A stretch of 64,000 nucleotides of DNA from the NCBI GenBank assembly GCA_963813315.1, contig CAWEYO010000012.1:82813-146812 (forward strand). Reading direction: 5' to 3'. Positions 26,501 through 33,000 of the stretch are shown here, one piece after another. The stretch is from CAWEYO01 sp963813315 (GTDB taxonomy: Bacteria > Pseudomonadota > Alphaproteobacteria > Rhizobiales > Rhizobiaceae). Both the position numbers and the translations under genes were made by a program. The notes under the pieces were generated by a model. That model saw only the letters and a list, made by a program, of their open reading frames with translations. It did no database searches and had not been told where the DNA came from. How positions within the stretch are numbered: the first letter of the stretch is position 1; each line of letters begins with the position of its first letter.

Positions 26501-28946
26501 TCGCGCCGAGGAGACGGCCAGCGTGCTTCAGGCACGCGCCGGCGAAATCGCCCGCTCGTTCAGCGACGCGGACCAGCGCCTTGCCGCGCGCGCCGAAGAG
26601 ACGGCCGGAGTGCTTCAGGAACGCGCTGCCGAAATCGCCCGCTCGTTCGATAACGCGGACATGCGCCTTGCCGCGCGTGCCGAAGAGACGGCCGGAGTGC
26701 TTCAGGCACGCGCCGGCGAAATCGTCCGCTCGTTCAGCGACGCGGACCAACGCCTTGCCGCGCGTGCCGAAGAGACGGCTGGAGTGCTTCAGGCACGCGC
26801 CGGCGAAATCGTCCGCTCGTTCAGCGACGCGGACCAACGCCTTGCCGCGCGGGTCGGCGAAACCACCGAAGCCCTGCAGGCACGCGCTGCCCAACTTGCC
26901 CAGGCATTCGAGGCCGCCGATCAACAGCTCGCGGCCCGGGTCGGCGACACCGCGTCCTCCATCACAGCGCGCGCCGCCGACATAGCAAACGTGTTCGACG
27001 AAGCCGAGCAGCGCATCATCGCGAGAACGCATCAGACCTCGGCCGAACTCGATGCTCGCGCCCGGACCATTACCGAAGCGCTCGCCGCGGTCGACGACAG
27101 GCTTGCGGCCGGTGCGGACTCCATTGCCGCGCGCGTGGCGGGCCACGTCACCGACGTCGAAAGCCGCCTCGCCGCCAGCGCCCAGAATATCGGAAGGCAG
27201 CTCAACGAGCAGGTTTCCGACAGTGAATCACGCTTGGTGGAGCGCGCCAACGTGATAGCGGAGACTTTCGCGGCGGTCGGCCAGCACATCAGCCAACGAA
27301 CCACCGAGGCGGCAAAGTCGATCGGCGACAATACCCGCGAGTTGAACAACATGCTGGCCAGCCGTGCGGGGGAGATCGCCAAGATCCTCGACGACACCGC
27401 CAAGCCGCTGGTGGACCGCTTTGCCGAAAGCGGCGGTGAGCTGCAAAAGAGCCTCGAGGATGCAACCCAGCGCGCGACGGAACGCCTTCGCGCGGAGAAT
27501 GCAGCACTTGTCAACGCCCTCGCCAGCCGCACTGCCGAAACGCTGACTGCGGTGGACGGCGCCAGGACAAGCCTCACCGAGGGCGTGAACGACCTGATCG
27601 ACCGGCTGTCCACGTCCAATGTGAAACTTGGCGAATTGATCAAGAAGGCCGCGGAAAATCTTACCGGAGTCGACGAAAGGCTCGCATCAACGACGCAGAG
27701 CTTCGCCGTGACGACCGAGAAGGCAGCGCAGACTTTCGCGAGTTCGGCCCGCATTATCGACGCCAATGCGGGTCGCCTGACCGAGCTGTCGTCTCACACC
27801 TTGAAGGATATCGCAGCCATCGCCAGCCGGTTCGACGAGCATAGCAAGCTCCTCTCCAGCGCATCCGACCTGCTTGGGTCCGCGCAGACAAACCTTGCAT
27901 CGACGCTCGACGAGCGACAGGGAGCACTCGAAGACCTGGCGGTCGGACTGGTCAAGAAGTCCGAGGACATCGAGCGCACGATGCAGTCGTTCGAGAGCCT
28001 GGTCGGGCGCGCGCTCGAAGGGGCAGAGGGCCGCACGCGCCAATCAGCAGACCAGATCCGCATTGCGATTTCGGAGGTGGTCGAATCGGCTACGCAGCGC
28101 TTCGCCAACGCGACTGAGGAGATGCGCCGCACCGCGGCTGCAATTCGCAAAGAACTGGAGGAGACCCGCGCGGAACTGAAGAGGGGTGTTCTCGATATGC
28201 CGGTGGAGGCGAAGGAGTCGACCTCTGCCATCCGGCATGCCGTAACAGAGCAGATCAACGCATTGAAGGAACTGTCTGAAATCGTTGCGCGATCGGGTCG
28301 TACGGTGGATGTTTCGGACAGCCGGACGTCTTGGTCGGCAGCGCCTTCGCAGCAAGCCAAGCCCGTCGAACCTGCACGCCGTGCATCACCGCCGATATCT
28401 GCGGAGGAACGTCGTCCGCAGGGCGGGGGCGAACCTCGCGGCACGCCTGAACCCGAACCCCGCGCTGCCAACCCGCAGCCGAGCAGCAGCCAGCGCTCAG
28501 GTGGCTGGATGAGCAATCTGCTGACCAACGCGTCTCGCGACGAGCAAAAGGCCAAGCCGGCAGATATGCCCCGGCCCGCGGCAAACCAGCGCTCACCGCT
28601 CCATGTGGTCGAATCGCTGAACTCGCTGTCAGTCGACATCGCCCGCGCCATCGATCACGAAGCATCGGTCGAGCTGTGGCATCGCTACCGCCGCGGCGAG
28701 CGCGATATATTCACGCGCCGCCTCTACACGCTTAAAGGCCAGCAGACCTTCGATGAGATTCGCCGCAAGTATCAGGCCGATGCCGAGTTCCGGGCGGCCG
28801 TAGACCGTTACTGCGACGATTTCGAGAAACTGCTGAAGGATGTCTCGCGCAACGACCGAGACAACGTCATGGCCCAGACCTATCTCACATCGGACACCGG
28901 TAAGGTCTACACAATGTTGGCCCATGCCAGCAGCCGGCTGAAATAG
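23571..28946 (+). CDS. Growth-pole-ring (GPR/RgsE)-like giant coiled-coil protein
   Basis: A 1791-residue inner-membrane protein. An acidic N-terminus of about 130 residues precedes two transmembrane helices (GLTLTVALISIAWIAGGAML near 132-151; YLILLAVGVIVPVLLLWAV near 175-193). Residues 200-1500 are almost continuous helix with heptad character, with 36-residue repeats (KLAQGRDVLSRALEEDL type, about 25150-26060) and 29-residue repeats (RSFSDADQRLAARAEETAG type, about 26460-26900). A proline-rich linker leads to a conserved C-terminal domain (SVDIARAIDHEASVELWHRY near 1683). This architecture matches the apolipoprotein-like GPR protein of Agrobacterium tumefaciens and RgsE of Sinorhizobium, which form a ring at the growing pole. 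Identity is inferred from architecture. A PilZ gene follows. Confidence 0.8.
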   Translation: MARKTPTAQNLDSDVARELERALDLDLASDMAGDLEVATSMEDLEAQISQAADELARESRSDDKTAEADSNEPSPAPVEAKSEHETVHMPMGLRPADDPMAPPPASTFSPANDDRQRDFRAALSNINRRSSTGLTLTVALISIAWIAGGAMLAHLLFGPGVWDIRSAQALPARPYLILLAVGVIVPVLLLWAVSALMRRAQEMRLAAQSMTELALRFAEPESMAKDRVMMVGQAVRREVAAMGEGIERTLARAVELETLVHTEVNELERAYSQNEMRIRTLVDGLGSERDALISHAERVRSSISGAHETLREELGSASDMIRDSVLAASTKLSTTITGSGDTLIERINDSGASISGSIDQRLDAISDRITTSGGAFSSLLDTRIVSLTQSTDDVTRSLSQMLDERTTGMVSLLGDTTENLNAELETRLKSIEQTLAARGQSLIGEFQARADALDTGTQKLNAALEARARQINETLVERAREIANTFTDGKQDLSAMIDEGKAKIGAEMAEIVMSTSTMLEARASEFAGNLEASRHLIGHAFDADIAKLAEARAGVDAAVEAHVRQFGDSRDRMAAALQDDLRKFADDRAEIGLAIGGHIEKLAEGRNLLSRALDDDLRKVTEHRATIDAELGIQLERLDAGRNSLARALNDDLQRIGQARGAIDETITAHVTKLAEGRDVLSRALEADLQKLDESRTGIDNIVAGQVEKLAQGRDVLSRALEEDLNKLNESRTGIDNIVAGQVEKLAQGRDILARSLEGDLQKLSETRAAIDETVAGHVGKLAEGRNMLTEALNDDLRRLTETRSDIEMAVVAHIQTLADRRADISEALASDVEKIEEAFRRQSGVIEERTGTMERALATGIENVRGVLERSAGAVAGALREKVLEITSALGEEAGKAFTDADERIARRAEQTAETLSSRANEIARTFDEADRQLASRAEETTSLIATRATDAAASIVAKAADIVYSFNDADQRLAARAEETASVLQARAGEIARSFSDADQRLAARAEETAGVLQERAAEIARSFDNADMRLAARAEETAGVLQARAGEIVRSFSDADQRLAARAEETAGVLQARAGEIVRSFSDADQRLAARVGETTEALQARAAQLAQAFEAADQQLAARVGDTASSITARAADIANVFDEAEQRIIARTHQTSAELDARARTITEALAAVDDRLAAGADSIAARVAGHVTDVESRLAASAQNIGRQLNEQVSDSESRLVERANVIAETFAAVGQHISQRTTEAAKSIGDNTRELNNMLASRAGEIAKILDDTAKPLVDRFAESGGELQKSLEDATQRATERLRAENAALVNALASRTAETLTAVDGARTSLTEGVNDLIDRLSTSNVKLGELIKKAAENLTGVDERLASTTQSFAVTTEKAAQTFASSARIIDANAGRLTELSSHTLKDIAAIASRFDEHSKLLSSASDLLGSAQTNLASTLDERQGALEDLAVGLVKKSEDIERTMQSFESLVGRALEGAEGRTRQSADQIRIAISEVVESATQRFANATEEMRRTAAAIRKELEETRAELKRGVLDMPVEAKESTSAIRHAVTEQINALKELSEIVARSGRTVDVSDSRTSWSAAPSQQAKPVEPARRASPPISAEERRPQGGGEPRGTPEPEPRAANPQPSSSQRSGGWMSNLLTNASRDEQKAKPADMPRPAANQRSPLHVVESLNSLSVDIARAIDHEASVELWHRYRRGERDIFTRRLYTLKGQQTFDEIRRKYQADAEFRAAVDRYCDDFEKLLKDVSRNDRDNVMAQTYLTSDTGKVYTMLAHASSRLK
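26466..26900 (+). repeat. 87-bp tandem coding repeats in the growth-pole gene
   Basis: CGCTCGTTCAGCGACGCGG and close variants recur at 26553, 26640, 26727 and 26814, exactly 87 bp apart, with a more diverged unit before. Each unit encodes 29 residues. A second series with 108-bp period lies upstream (units at 25650 and 25758, for example). Near identity at DNA level suggests recent duplication or gene conversion. Confidence 0.8.
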
Positions 28947-29242
28947 GTTGCCGTCGGTGGCAGACCGTGAGTGGTGGTCGAGGCGCCGGATTTCCAACTG
29001 ACCCTTCTGATGCGCACAATCGCCCGAGGCTGACTGCGGCGCCTCCGTGTCACCCTCGGGCTTGCCCAAAGGACCCATGCAGCGAGCTGGAGCGTTTGGC
29101 TCGGAGCAAGTGGCGCAAAGTTCCACCAAACAGCACATGACACTCCGCAATTTTTCGCCCGGCTTACCGCTCATTAACCGGAACAACTGTACTTTCGCCG
29201 TGAGTTTCGCGGCGGCGAAGAGTGGAGTGGGGGTAGGCAGTG

Positions 29243-29857
29243 ATGCGGTCTGCTGCGATCGGGCTGGCGCCGTCGAACGTGGAAAGGCGCAATTTCCAGC
29301 GCGTCCGCGTGAAAATCTTCGGCCGTTATATGCTCGAAGACCTCTCGGAATATACATGCCAGGTGATCGACATGTCGCCCGGCGATGTAACTCTACGCGC
29401 CGACCGTGCCGGTGAGCCCGGCGAGAAGGTGATCGCCTATATCGACCACATCGGGCGCGTCGAGGGTGTAGTCACGCGCACGATGCCGGATGGTTTCGCA
29501 ATGACGGTGATCGCGTCGGACCGCAAAAGGGACAAGCTTGCGGCGCAGCTTACCTGGCTGGCCAACAAGCACGAGCTTGACCTCCCTGAGGACCGCCGCC
29601 ACGAGCGCATCGCACCGCGCAGTCCAGCGAGCATCCTGCAACTTGTGGACGGCTGTCAGTATCCATGCCGCATCATCGACCTATCTCTTTCGGGGGCCGC
29701 GATCGAGATCGATGCGAAGCCGGCTCTCGGCGTGCAGGTAATGCTGGGCACGATGCGAGGTCAGGTCGTTCGTCATTTCGAGGACGGCATTGCGATCGAG
29801 TTCGCTGTGATTCAACGACCGGAGACTCTCGACGCCGAATTCAACCGGGCGCAATAG
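29243..29857 (+). CDS. Double PilZ-domain protein
   Basis: A 204-residue cytoplasmic protein with two PilZ domains. The first has ERRNFQRVRVK at residues 14-24 and IDMSPGDVTLRA near 42-53. The second has DRRHERIAPRS near 116-126 and IIDLSLSGAAIEID near 144-157. Both keep the RxxxR and (D/N)xSxxG elements that bind c-di-GMP, although the first has SPGD with G followed by D rather than a standard SxxG spacing. The ATG at 29243 is chosen with GGGGGTAGG upstream; a GTG overlaps just before it. It lies 296 bp after the growth-pole gene on the same strand. Its TAG stop is the first three bases of a repeat element. Output partner unknown. Confidence 0.85.
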   Translation: MRSAAIGLAPSNVERRNFQRVRVKIFGRYMLEDLSEYTCQVIDMSPGDVTLRADRAGEPGEKVIAYIDHIGRVEGVVTRTMPDGFAMTVIASDRKRDKLAAQLTWLANKHELDLPEDRRHERIAPRSPASILQLVDGCQYPCRIIDLSLSGAAIEIDAKPALGVQVMLGTMRGQVVRHFEDGIAIEFAVIQRPETLDAEFNRAQ

Positions 29858-29947
29858 AGCAGCGGACGCTTTGACGGAATCAGCGCTGCCGCTCTATCTC
29901 TTTGTTTGAGCATCGGACTTTTCCCGAAACCGTTGGTCCGATGCCTA
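29855..29947. repeat. TAGAGC-type repeat, inverted copy C
   Basis: Reads TAGAGCAGCGGACGC at the left and GGTCCGATGCCTAG at the right, with GCTCTATCTCTTTGTTTGAG and CATCGGACTTTTCCCGAAAC between; this is the opposite orientation to the copies at 5960, 21460 and 42465. The left TAG is the stop codon of the PilZ gene. Confidence 0.8.
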
Positions 29948-29953
29948 GCTTTT

Positions 29954-30010
29954 CAGGTGGCCGTGCGGCTGATGAGTATCCCGGGCTTCGGCCCGATTAC
30001 GGCCCATGTT
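29954..30010 (+). mobile_element. IS110-family transposase scrap
   Basis: Translating from 29954 gives QVAVRLMSIPGFGPITAH, which resembles the RLMSIPGIGPITA motif of IS110-type (DEDD) transposases. No rest of the gene or terminal sequence is seen. It immediately precedes the small XRE/ParB-like patch. Confidence 0.5.
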
Positions 30011-30059
30011 GATCGCGGCGCGGCTCGCGTGGCGGTCCAGAATGCCTGCCGCCTCGCCA

Positions 30060-30290
30060 CTATGGCTTCTTCAACCTAACACCCGGCCCGCCGCCATTCT
30101 CGGCGATGAACTCGACGCCGGCGGCTTCAAGAGCGGCGCGGAGGGCGTCAATTGTGCGCTCTTTCAAAGCCTCACCGGCTTCAAATCGCGAAACTGTCGC
30201 CTGAGCAACCTTCGCGAGTACGGCCAGATCGCGAACCCCGAGGCCTAGCGCCGTTCGCGCCATCTTGCATTGCACAGGCAATATTTTCAT
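30060..30290 (-). CDS. Small XRE-family regulator 1
   Basis: A 76-residue DNA-binding protein made of one Cro/C1-type helix-turn-helix (ARTALGLGVRDLAVLAKVAQ, then ATVSRFEAGEAL) and a short C-terminal tail GVEFIAENGGGPGVRLKKP. There is no other domain. The ATG at 30290 is chosen; the longer frame to 30362 starts in an AT-rich promoter-like region. The 57 bases encoding the C-terminus (30066-30122) are identical to those of the next gene upstream (30406-30462), so the two arose by duplication or gene conversion. CAGTGTT repeats just before the start may be its operator. Target unknown. Confidence 0.8.
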   Translation of the reverse strand: MKILPVQCKMARTALGLGVRDLAVLAKVAQATVSRFEAGEALKERTIDALRAALEAAGVEFIAENGGGPGVRLKKP

Positions 30291-30292
30291 AA

Positions 30293-30360
30293 CAGTGTTC
30301 TTATTTTGGATTGACGTTGTGATTATGGATGCTATGATAGCAGTGTTATAAATTGATAGC
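30293..30360. promoter_or_regulatory. Probable promoter/operator of XRE regulator 1
   Basis: AT-rich stretch with CAGTGTT at 30293-30299 and 30341-30347, the palindrome GCTATGATAGC at 30331-30341 and a further GATAGC at 30355-30360. Position directly ahead of the start fits autoregulation. Confidence 0.35.
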
Positions 30361-30399
30361 ACGGCCGGGAGACCTATGATGCCTGGTCATCCCGAGGCT

Positions 30400-30630
30400 T
30401 CAAATCTTCTTCAACCTAACACCCGGCCCGCCGCCATTCTCGGCGATGAACTCGACGCCGGCCGTCTCCAGCGCCTGCTGCACCTTTCGTAGCGTTTCAG
30501 CCAAGCCGCCGGATTGATTGTTCTCCAGCCTTGTTACGGTCATTGCGGCCACACCCGCCAGCGCTGCGAGTTCTCGTACACCCAAATGGAGTGCCGCTCG
30601 CGCCATCCGAATTTGGTCACCTGTTATCAC
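30400..30630 (-). CDS. Small XRE-family regulator 2
   Basis: A 76-residue paralogue of the neighbouring XRE protein. The helix-turn-helix is IRMARAALHLGVRELAALAG followed by VAAMTVTRLENNQ, and the tail GVEFIAENGGGPGVRLKK is the same as in its neighbour. Middle parts differ strongly (GGLAETLRKVQQALETAGVE), so DNA targets probably differ. The GTG at 30630 (VITGDQ) is preferred because the upstream extension to 30708 lies in an AT-rich region carrying direct repeats. It may be the first gene of a two-gene unit with regulator 1, although 109 bp with a promoter-like sequence lie between. Confidence 0.75.
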   Translation of the reverse strand: MITGDQIRMARAALHLGVRELAALAGVAAMTVTRLENNQSGGLAETLRKVQQALETAGVEFIAENGGGPGVRLKKI

Positions 30631-30668
30631 TGTATCTAATCCTGTTGACAGGGTAGTCGTTTCAAGTA

Positions 30669-30699
30669 TGAATACAGTGTATGCGATTTCTGAATACAG
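30669..30699. promoter_or_regulatory. Direct-repeat operator candidate of XRE regulator 2
   Basis: TGAATACAG occurs at 30669-30677 and 30691-30699, 22 bp apart (about two helical turns), and the related CACTGTATC lies in the other orientation at about 30629-30638. The sites lie just before the XRE gene start and fit a dimer-binding operator. Confidence 0.4.
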
Positions 30700-30780
30700 A
30701 GGAAACAATGATGCCCAAATCGCCGTGTTGGTCAGCCGCGGAAGGTTTGCACATCATTGTCCGTGGCAAAGGTTGCGACG

Positions 30781-30975
30781 ATGCATAAGGTGATCGATGC
30801 CGCGGATATCATGGCCGACGCGCGCGCTCTTGTCGAAGCCATCAGCATGGCGGCGTCGGAACTTCCCGAGCGGCAAGAGAGTGCAATCGGCACGGTTGCC
30901 CAACTGGCCGTAGACATGCTGGTCCAGGCTAGAGACCTTCTTGAGAGCCATTGCAGAGATGGCGAGCTGTCATGA
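30781..30975 (+). CDS. Small protein of unknown function
   Basis: A 64-residue mostly helical protein (MHKVIDAADIMADARALVEA, then ISMAASELPERQESAI). It diverges from the XRE regulator 2 gene, about 150 bp away, so it could be a target of the direct repeats between them. The ATG at 30781 is used; a frame extending to 30757 is also possible. I recognise no family. Confidence 0.5.
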   Translation: MHKVIDAADIMADARALVEAISMAASELPERQESAIGTVAQLAVDMLVQARDLLESHCRDGELS

Positions 30976-31025
30976 GCGCGCACCGCAATTCAAGTGCCAC
31001 GATTTCCACGTGGGAATGACCAAAT

Positions 31026-31274
31026 TCAGTGGCGTCTGGCCCTGACCAGATATGCATCAATGGTTTCCTCGCCCAGCCATTTGGCAGCTTCCAGCCGATG
31101 CAATCCCTCGACCAGAACATAGCGTTTGCCGTCGTGGCGTACCTGGATCGGTATCTTCAGGCCGTTCTCCAGTATGTCCTCGGCCAGCACGCGCACGGTC
31201 TCGGGATGCAGCGTTTTTCTGCGCGCCGTAGGCACATAGATATCCGCGACCGGGACTTTCCTGGCTATCAGCAT
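31026..31274 (-). CDS. ParB/sulfiredoxin-like mini-protein
   Basis: An 82-residue protein consisting only of a ParB N-terminal-like fold: VRVLAEDILENGLKIPIQVR near residues 27-46, then VLVEGLHRLEAAKWLG near 53-68, with the GxHR motif that in ParB-type proteins binds nucleotide. It lacks the helix-turn-helix and dimer domains of a real ParB, so it is not a partition protein. Such solo domains occur in phages, plasmids and chromosomal islands. The ATG at 31274 has GGGAAG upstream. It is convergent with the 64-residue gene and 56 bp after a small membrane protein gene. Confidence 0.75.
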   Translation of the reverse strand: MLIARKVPVADIYVPTARRKTLHPETVRVLAEDILENGLKIPIQVRHDGKRYVLVEGLHRLEAAKWLGEETIDAYLVRARRH

Positions 31275-31330
31275 TCGGTGTCTTCCCTACGCGAGCGGCG
31301 AATGGTCAGCAGCCAGTTGCGCCGATGGCG

Positions 31331-31579
31331 TCAGGTGACCAGGGCCACGATCGATGCGATGGTGAATATCGATGCGCCAAAGATCAGGCCACCGTAGATG
31401 CGCGGGCGGTCGAAGAGGACAGCGTGGCCGGAAACCCACGCGAGGAATGCTGAGCCCAGCGACCACAGGAAAGCGGCGCGGTCACCCATTGCAAGCCCGG
31501 CCGCCATCAGGCCGCCGATAATAAGCGCGCCGAAGACAATGATCACCGCTACCGCATACTTCTCGTAGTTGTCTTCCAT
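31331..31579 (-). CDS. Small membrane protein
   Basis: An 82-residue protein with three hydrophobic helices: YAVAVIIVFGALIIGGLMAA near 8-27, AAFLWSLGSAFLAWVSGHAV near 35-54, and GGLIFGASIFTIASIVALV near 63-81. The ATG at 31579 has AAGAAGG upstream. It is followed 56 bp later by the ParB-like gene on the same strand. No family recognised. Confidence 0.65.
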   Translation of the reverse strand: MEDNYEKYAVAVIIVFGALIIGGLMAAGLAMGDRAAFLWSLGSAFLAWVSGHAVLFDRPRIYGGLIFGASIFTIASIVALVT

Positions 31580-31784
31580 GTCTGCCTTCTTGTGGCCGTA
31601 CCGCCCCTCGTCGGCCGCGCGAATGCGTCTCGGCCGTGACGCGCCGTGCCGTGTCCGATTGCCTCGCGACTAGAAAGGGGTTTGTAGCCGGTGTCAATTT
31701 CCGCCGGCGGCGCGCGGCTCCGTTTGGGCACAATCGCGGCAATCGTTGCGCGGAACACACACTTTGGAGGACTAGCTAGAGCAT

Positions 31785-31970
31785 CGCCTTACCTTCTCCC
31801 CTTGTTGTGGGAGAAGGTGCCTGAACGCAGTGAAGGCGGATGAATGGTGTTGGACGGGGCGGCCGCTTCTCAGAGATAATGGGTAAGCGCCTTGCTTCTC
31901 CCAGAACCCCTTATCCGACCTCGCTTCGCTCGGCCACTTTCTCCTACACAAGGGGAGAGGGGTAGAGCAG
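31785..31970. repeat. Pair of CTTCTCCCC-type hairpin repeats
   Basis: TACCTTCTCCCCTTGTTGTG pairs with GGGAGAAGGTG near the left edge, and a second, inverted arrangement (TTCTCCCAGAACCCCTTATC to CACAAGGGGAGAGGGG) forms the right edge. The sequence CCTCGCTTCGCTCGGCCAC between them is typical of rhizobial dispersed repeats. Nothing else is seen in 31580-31987. Confidence 0.65.
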
Positions 31971-31987
31971 TGGACGGTCTTCCCGGC

Positions 31988-32356
31988 TCACCACAGATTT
32001 TTCCCATCGATGACCACCACCTCCACCAGGCCGAAATCGAAGTCGTCGAAAAGGCGCGCATTCACGCTGATCTTCGGATTGTCGAAATTGGGCTCTCCGG
32101 TCGACCAGTCCGGCGTTTCCGTGAAGGTGCCGCAACCGCAAACAGGGCAGAAATGGTGCTTGATGGTCATGGACCCCCATCTATAGGTTGCCACATTCTC
32201 CATCGGAGTCTTCAGCTTGAACTGGTCGGGCCTATAGTAAGCCCATAGCGCGCCCCGCTTCGAGCAGAACGAGCAGGTGCACTGGGTCACGTTTTCCGGC
32301 GCGGCGCTCACCTCGAACGCCGTCGCCTTGCAATGGCAACTTCCCTTGATCGCCAT
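31988..32356 (-). CDS. GFA/CENP-V family zinc protein
   Basis: A 122-residue protein of the glutathione-dependent formaldehyde-activating (GFA) family. Zinc-binding cysteines are visible as GSCHCKA at residues 5-11, TQCTCSFCSKRGALW near 23-37 and HFCPVCGCGTF near 67-77. Most family members have no proven activity; formaldehyde-glutathione condensation was shown for one. The ATG at 32356 (MAIKG) is chosen over the frame to 32395. It stands 78 bp after a secreted protein gene on the same strand. Confidence 0.88.
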   Translation of the reverse strand: MAIKGSCHCKATAFEVSAAPENVTQCTCSFCSKRGALWAYYRPDQFKLKTPMENVATYRWGSMTIKHHFCPVCGCGTFTETPDWSTGEPNFDNPKISVNARLFDDFDFGLVEVVVIDGKNLW

Positions 32357-32434
32357 GAGATCCCTCTCCTCATCGCAGGGCACGCACAAAAGCAATAGCC
32401 TGCCGCTGCCGCGATGTCAGCACCGGACGTGCCT

Positions 32435-32770
32435 TCAGTAGGAGCGCGGCGGGACGAACAGGCAGATGGTGCGGCCGTCATTGGCGCCAGCAACCGAACA
32501 CCAGTGGAACTCGCCGTCCGGCGAATGGCAAATCCGCTTGTCGTTGTAGGTGACCACCTCGCCCGTGCCCTGAATGACATAGCCTTCGGGGCGCTCACTG
32601 ATCGCCTTCGACGCGATTTCACGGCAATCGTAGCCGGAACAGCAGGCGAAGGGATAGGTCCAGCCCTTCGGCGCGTCATGCGCGCCAGCGGGCAAGGCGG
32701 CCAGCGATGTTAACAGAAACGACACAAGGGCGGCGAGACAGCCAAGAGAGAGTTTTCCTGCGCAGAACAT
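32435..32770 (-). CDS. Exported cysteine-containing protein
   Basis: A 111-residue secreted protein. The signal peptide (GCLAALVSFLLTSLAALPAG) ends near residue 30 at AHDAP. The mature chain contains five cysteines in FACCSGYDCREI, RICHSPDGEFHWCSV and TICLF, spaced as for disulfides. Related short proteins are frequent in rhizobia but uncharacterised. The ATG at 32770 follows AGGAGACC-like sequence. Two direct repeats lie 42-87 bp before the start. Confidence 0.75.
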   Translation of the reverse strand: MFCAGKLSLGCLAALVSFLLTSLAALPAGAHDAPKGWTYPFACCSGYDCREIASKAISERPEGYVIQGTGEVVTYNDKRICHSPDGEFHWCSVAGANDGRTICLFVPPRSY

Positions 32771-32811
32771 ATCCTGTTCTCCAAGGTCTCCTCCCTGATG
32801 CTTAAATGTGC

Positions 32812-32857
32812 TCCCGCGTGGTTAACCTTCCGCTAATAAGTTCCCGCGTGGTTGACC
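32812..32857. repeat. Direct repeat TCCCGCGTGGTTRACC
   Basis: TCCCGCGTGGTTAACC at 32812-32827 and TCCCGCGTGGTTGACC at 32842-32857 are 30 bp apart, about three helical turns. They lie upstream of the secreted protein gene and could be a tandem regulator site. Confidence 0.4.
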
Positions 32858-33000
32858 CAACGTAACTGATTCGGTCAGTCCGTTGCACCTGAACTTTGAA
32901 TTCAGGTCACGCCGCCGAGCCGAAGGCCGGCATCACCTGACTCCAGGCATTTCCTCTTCACTCTAGCAAATTCGCCAGGTGCGGGCGGGGTTCCATTCGC

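Noticed and set aside
31026..31274. A chromosome or plasmid partition gene (parB)
   Set aside because: Only the N-terminal nucleotide-binding-like domain is present and there is no parA or parS; it is a solo domain.
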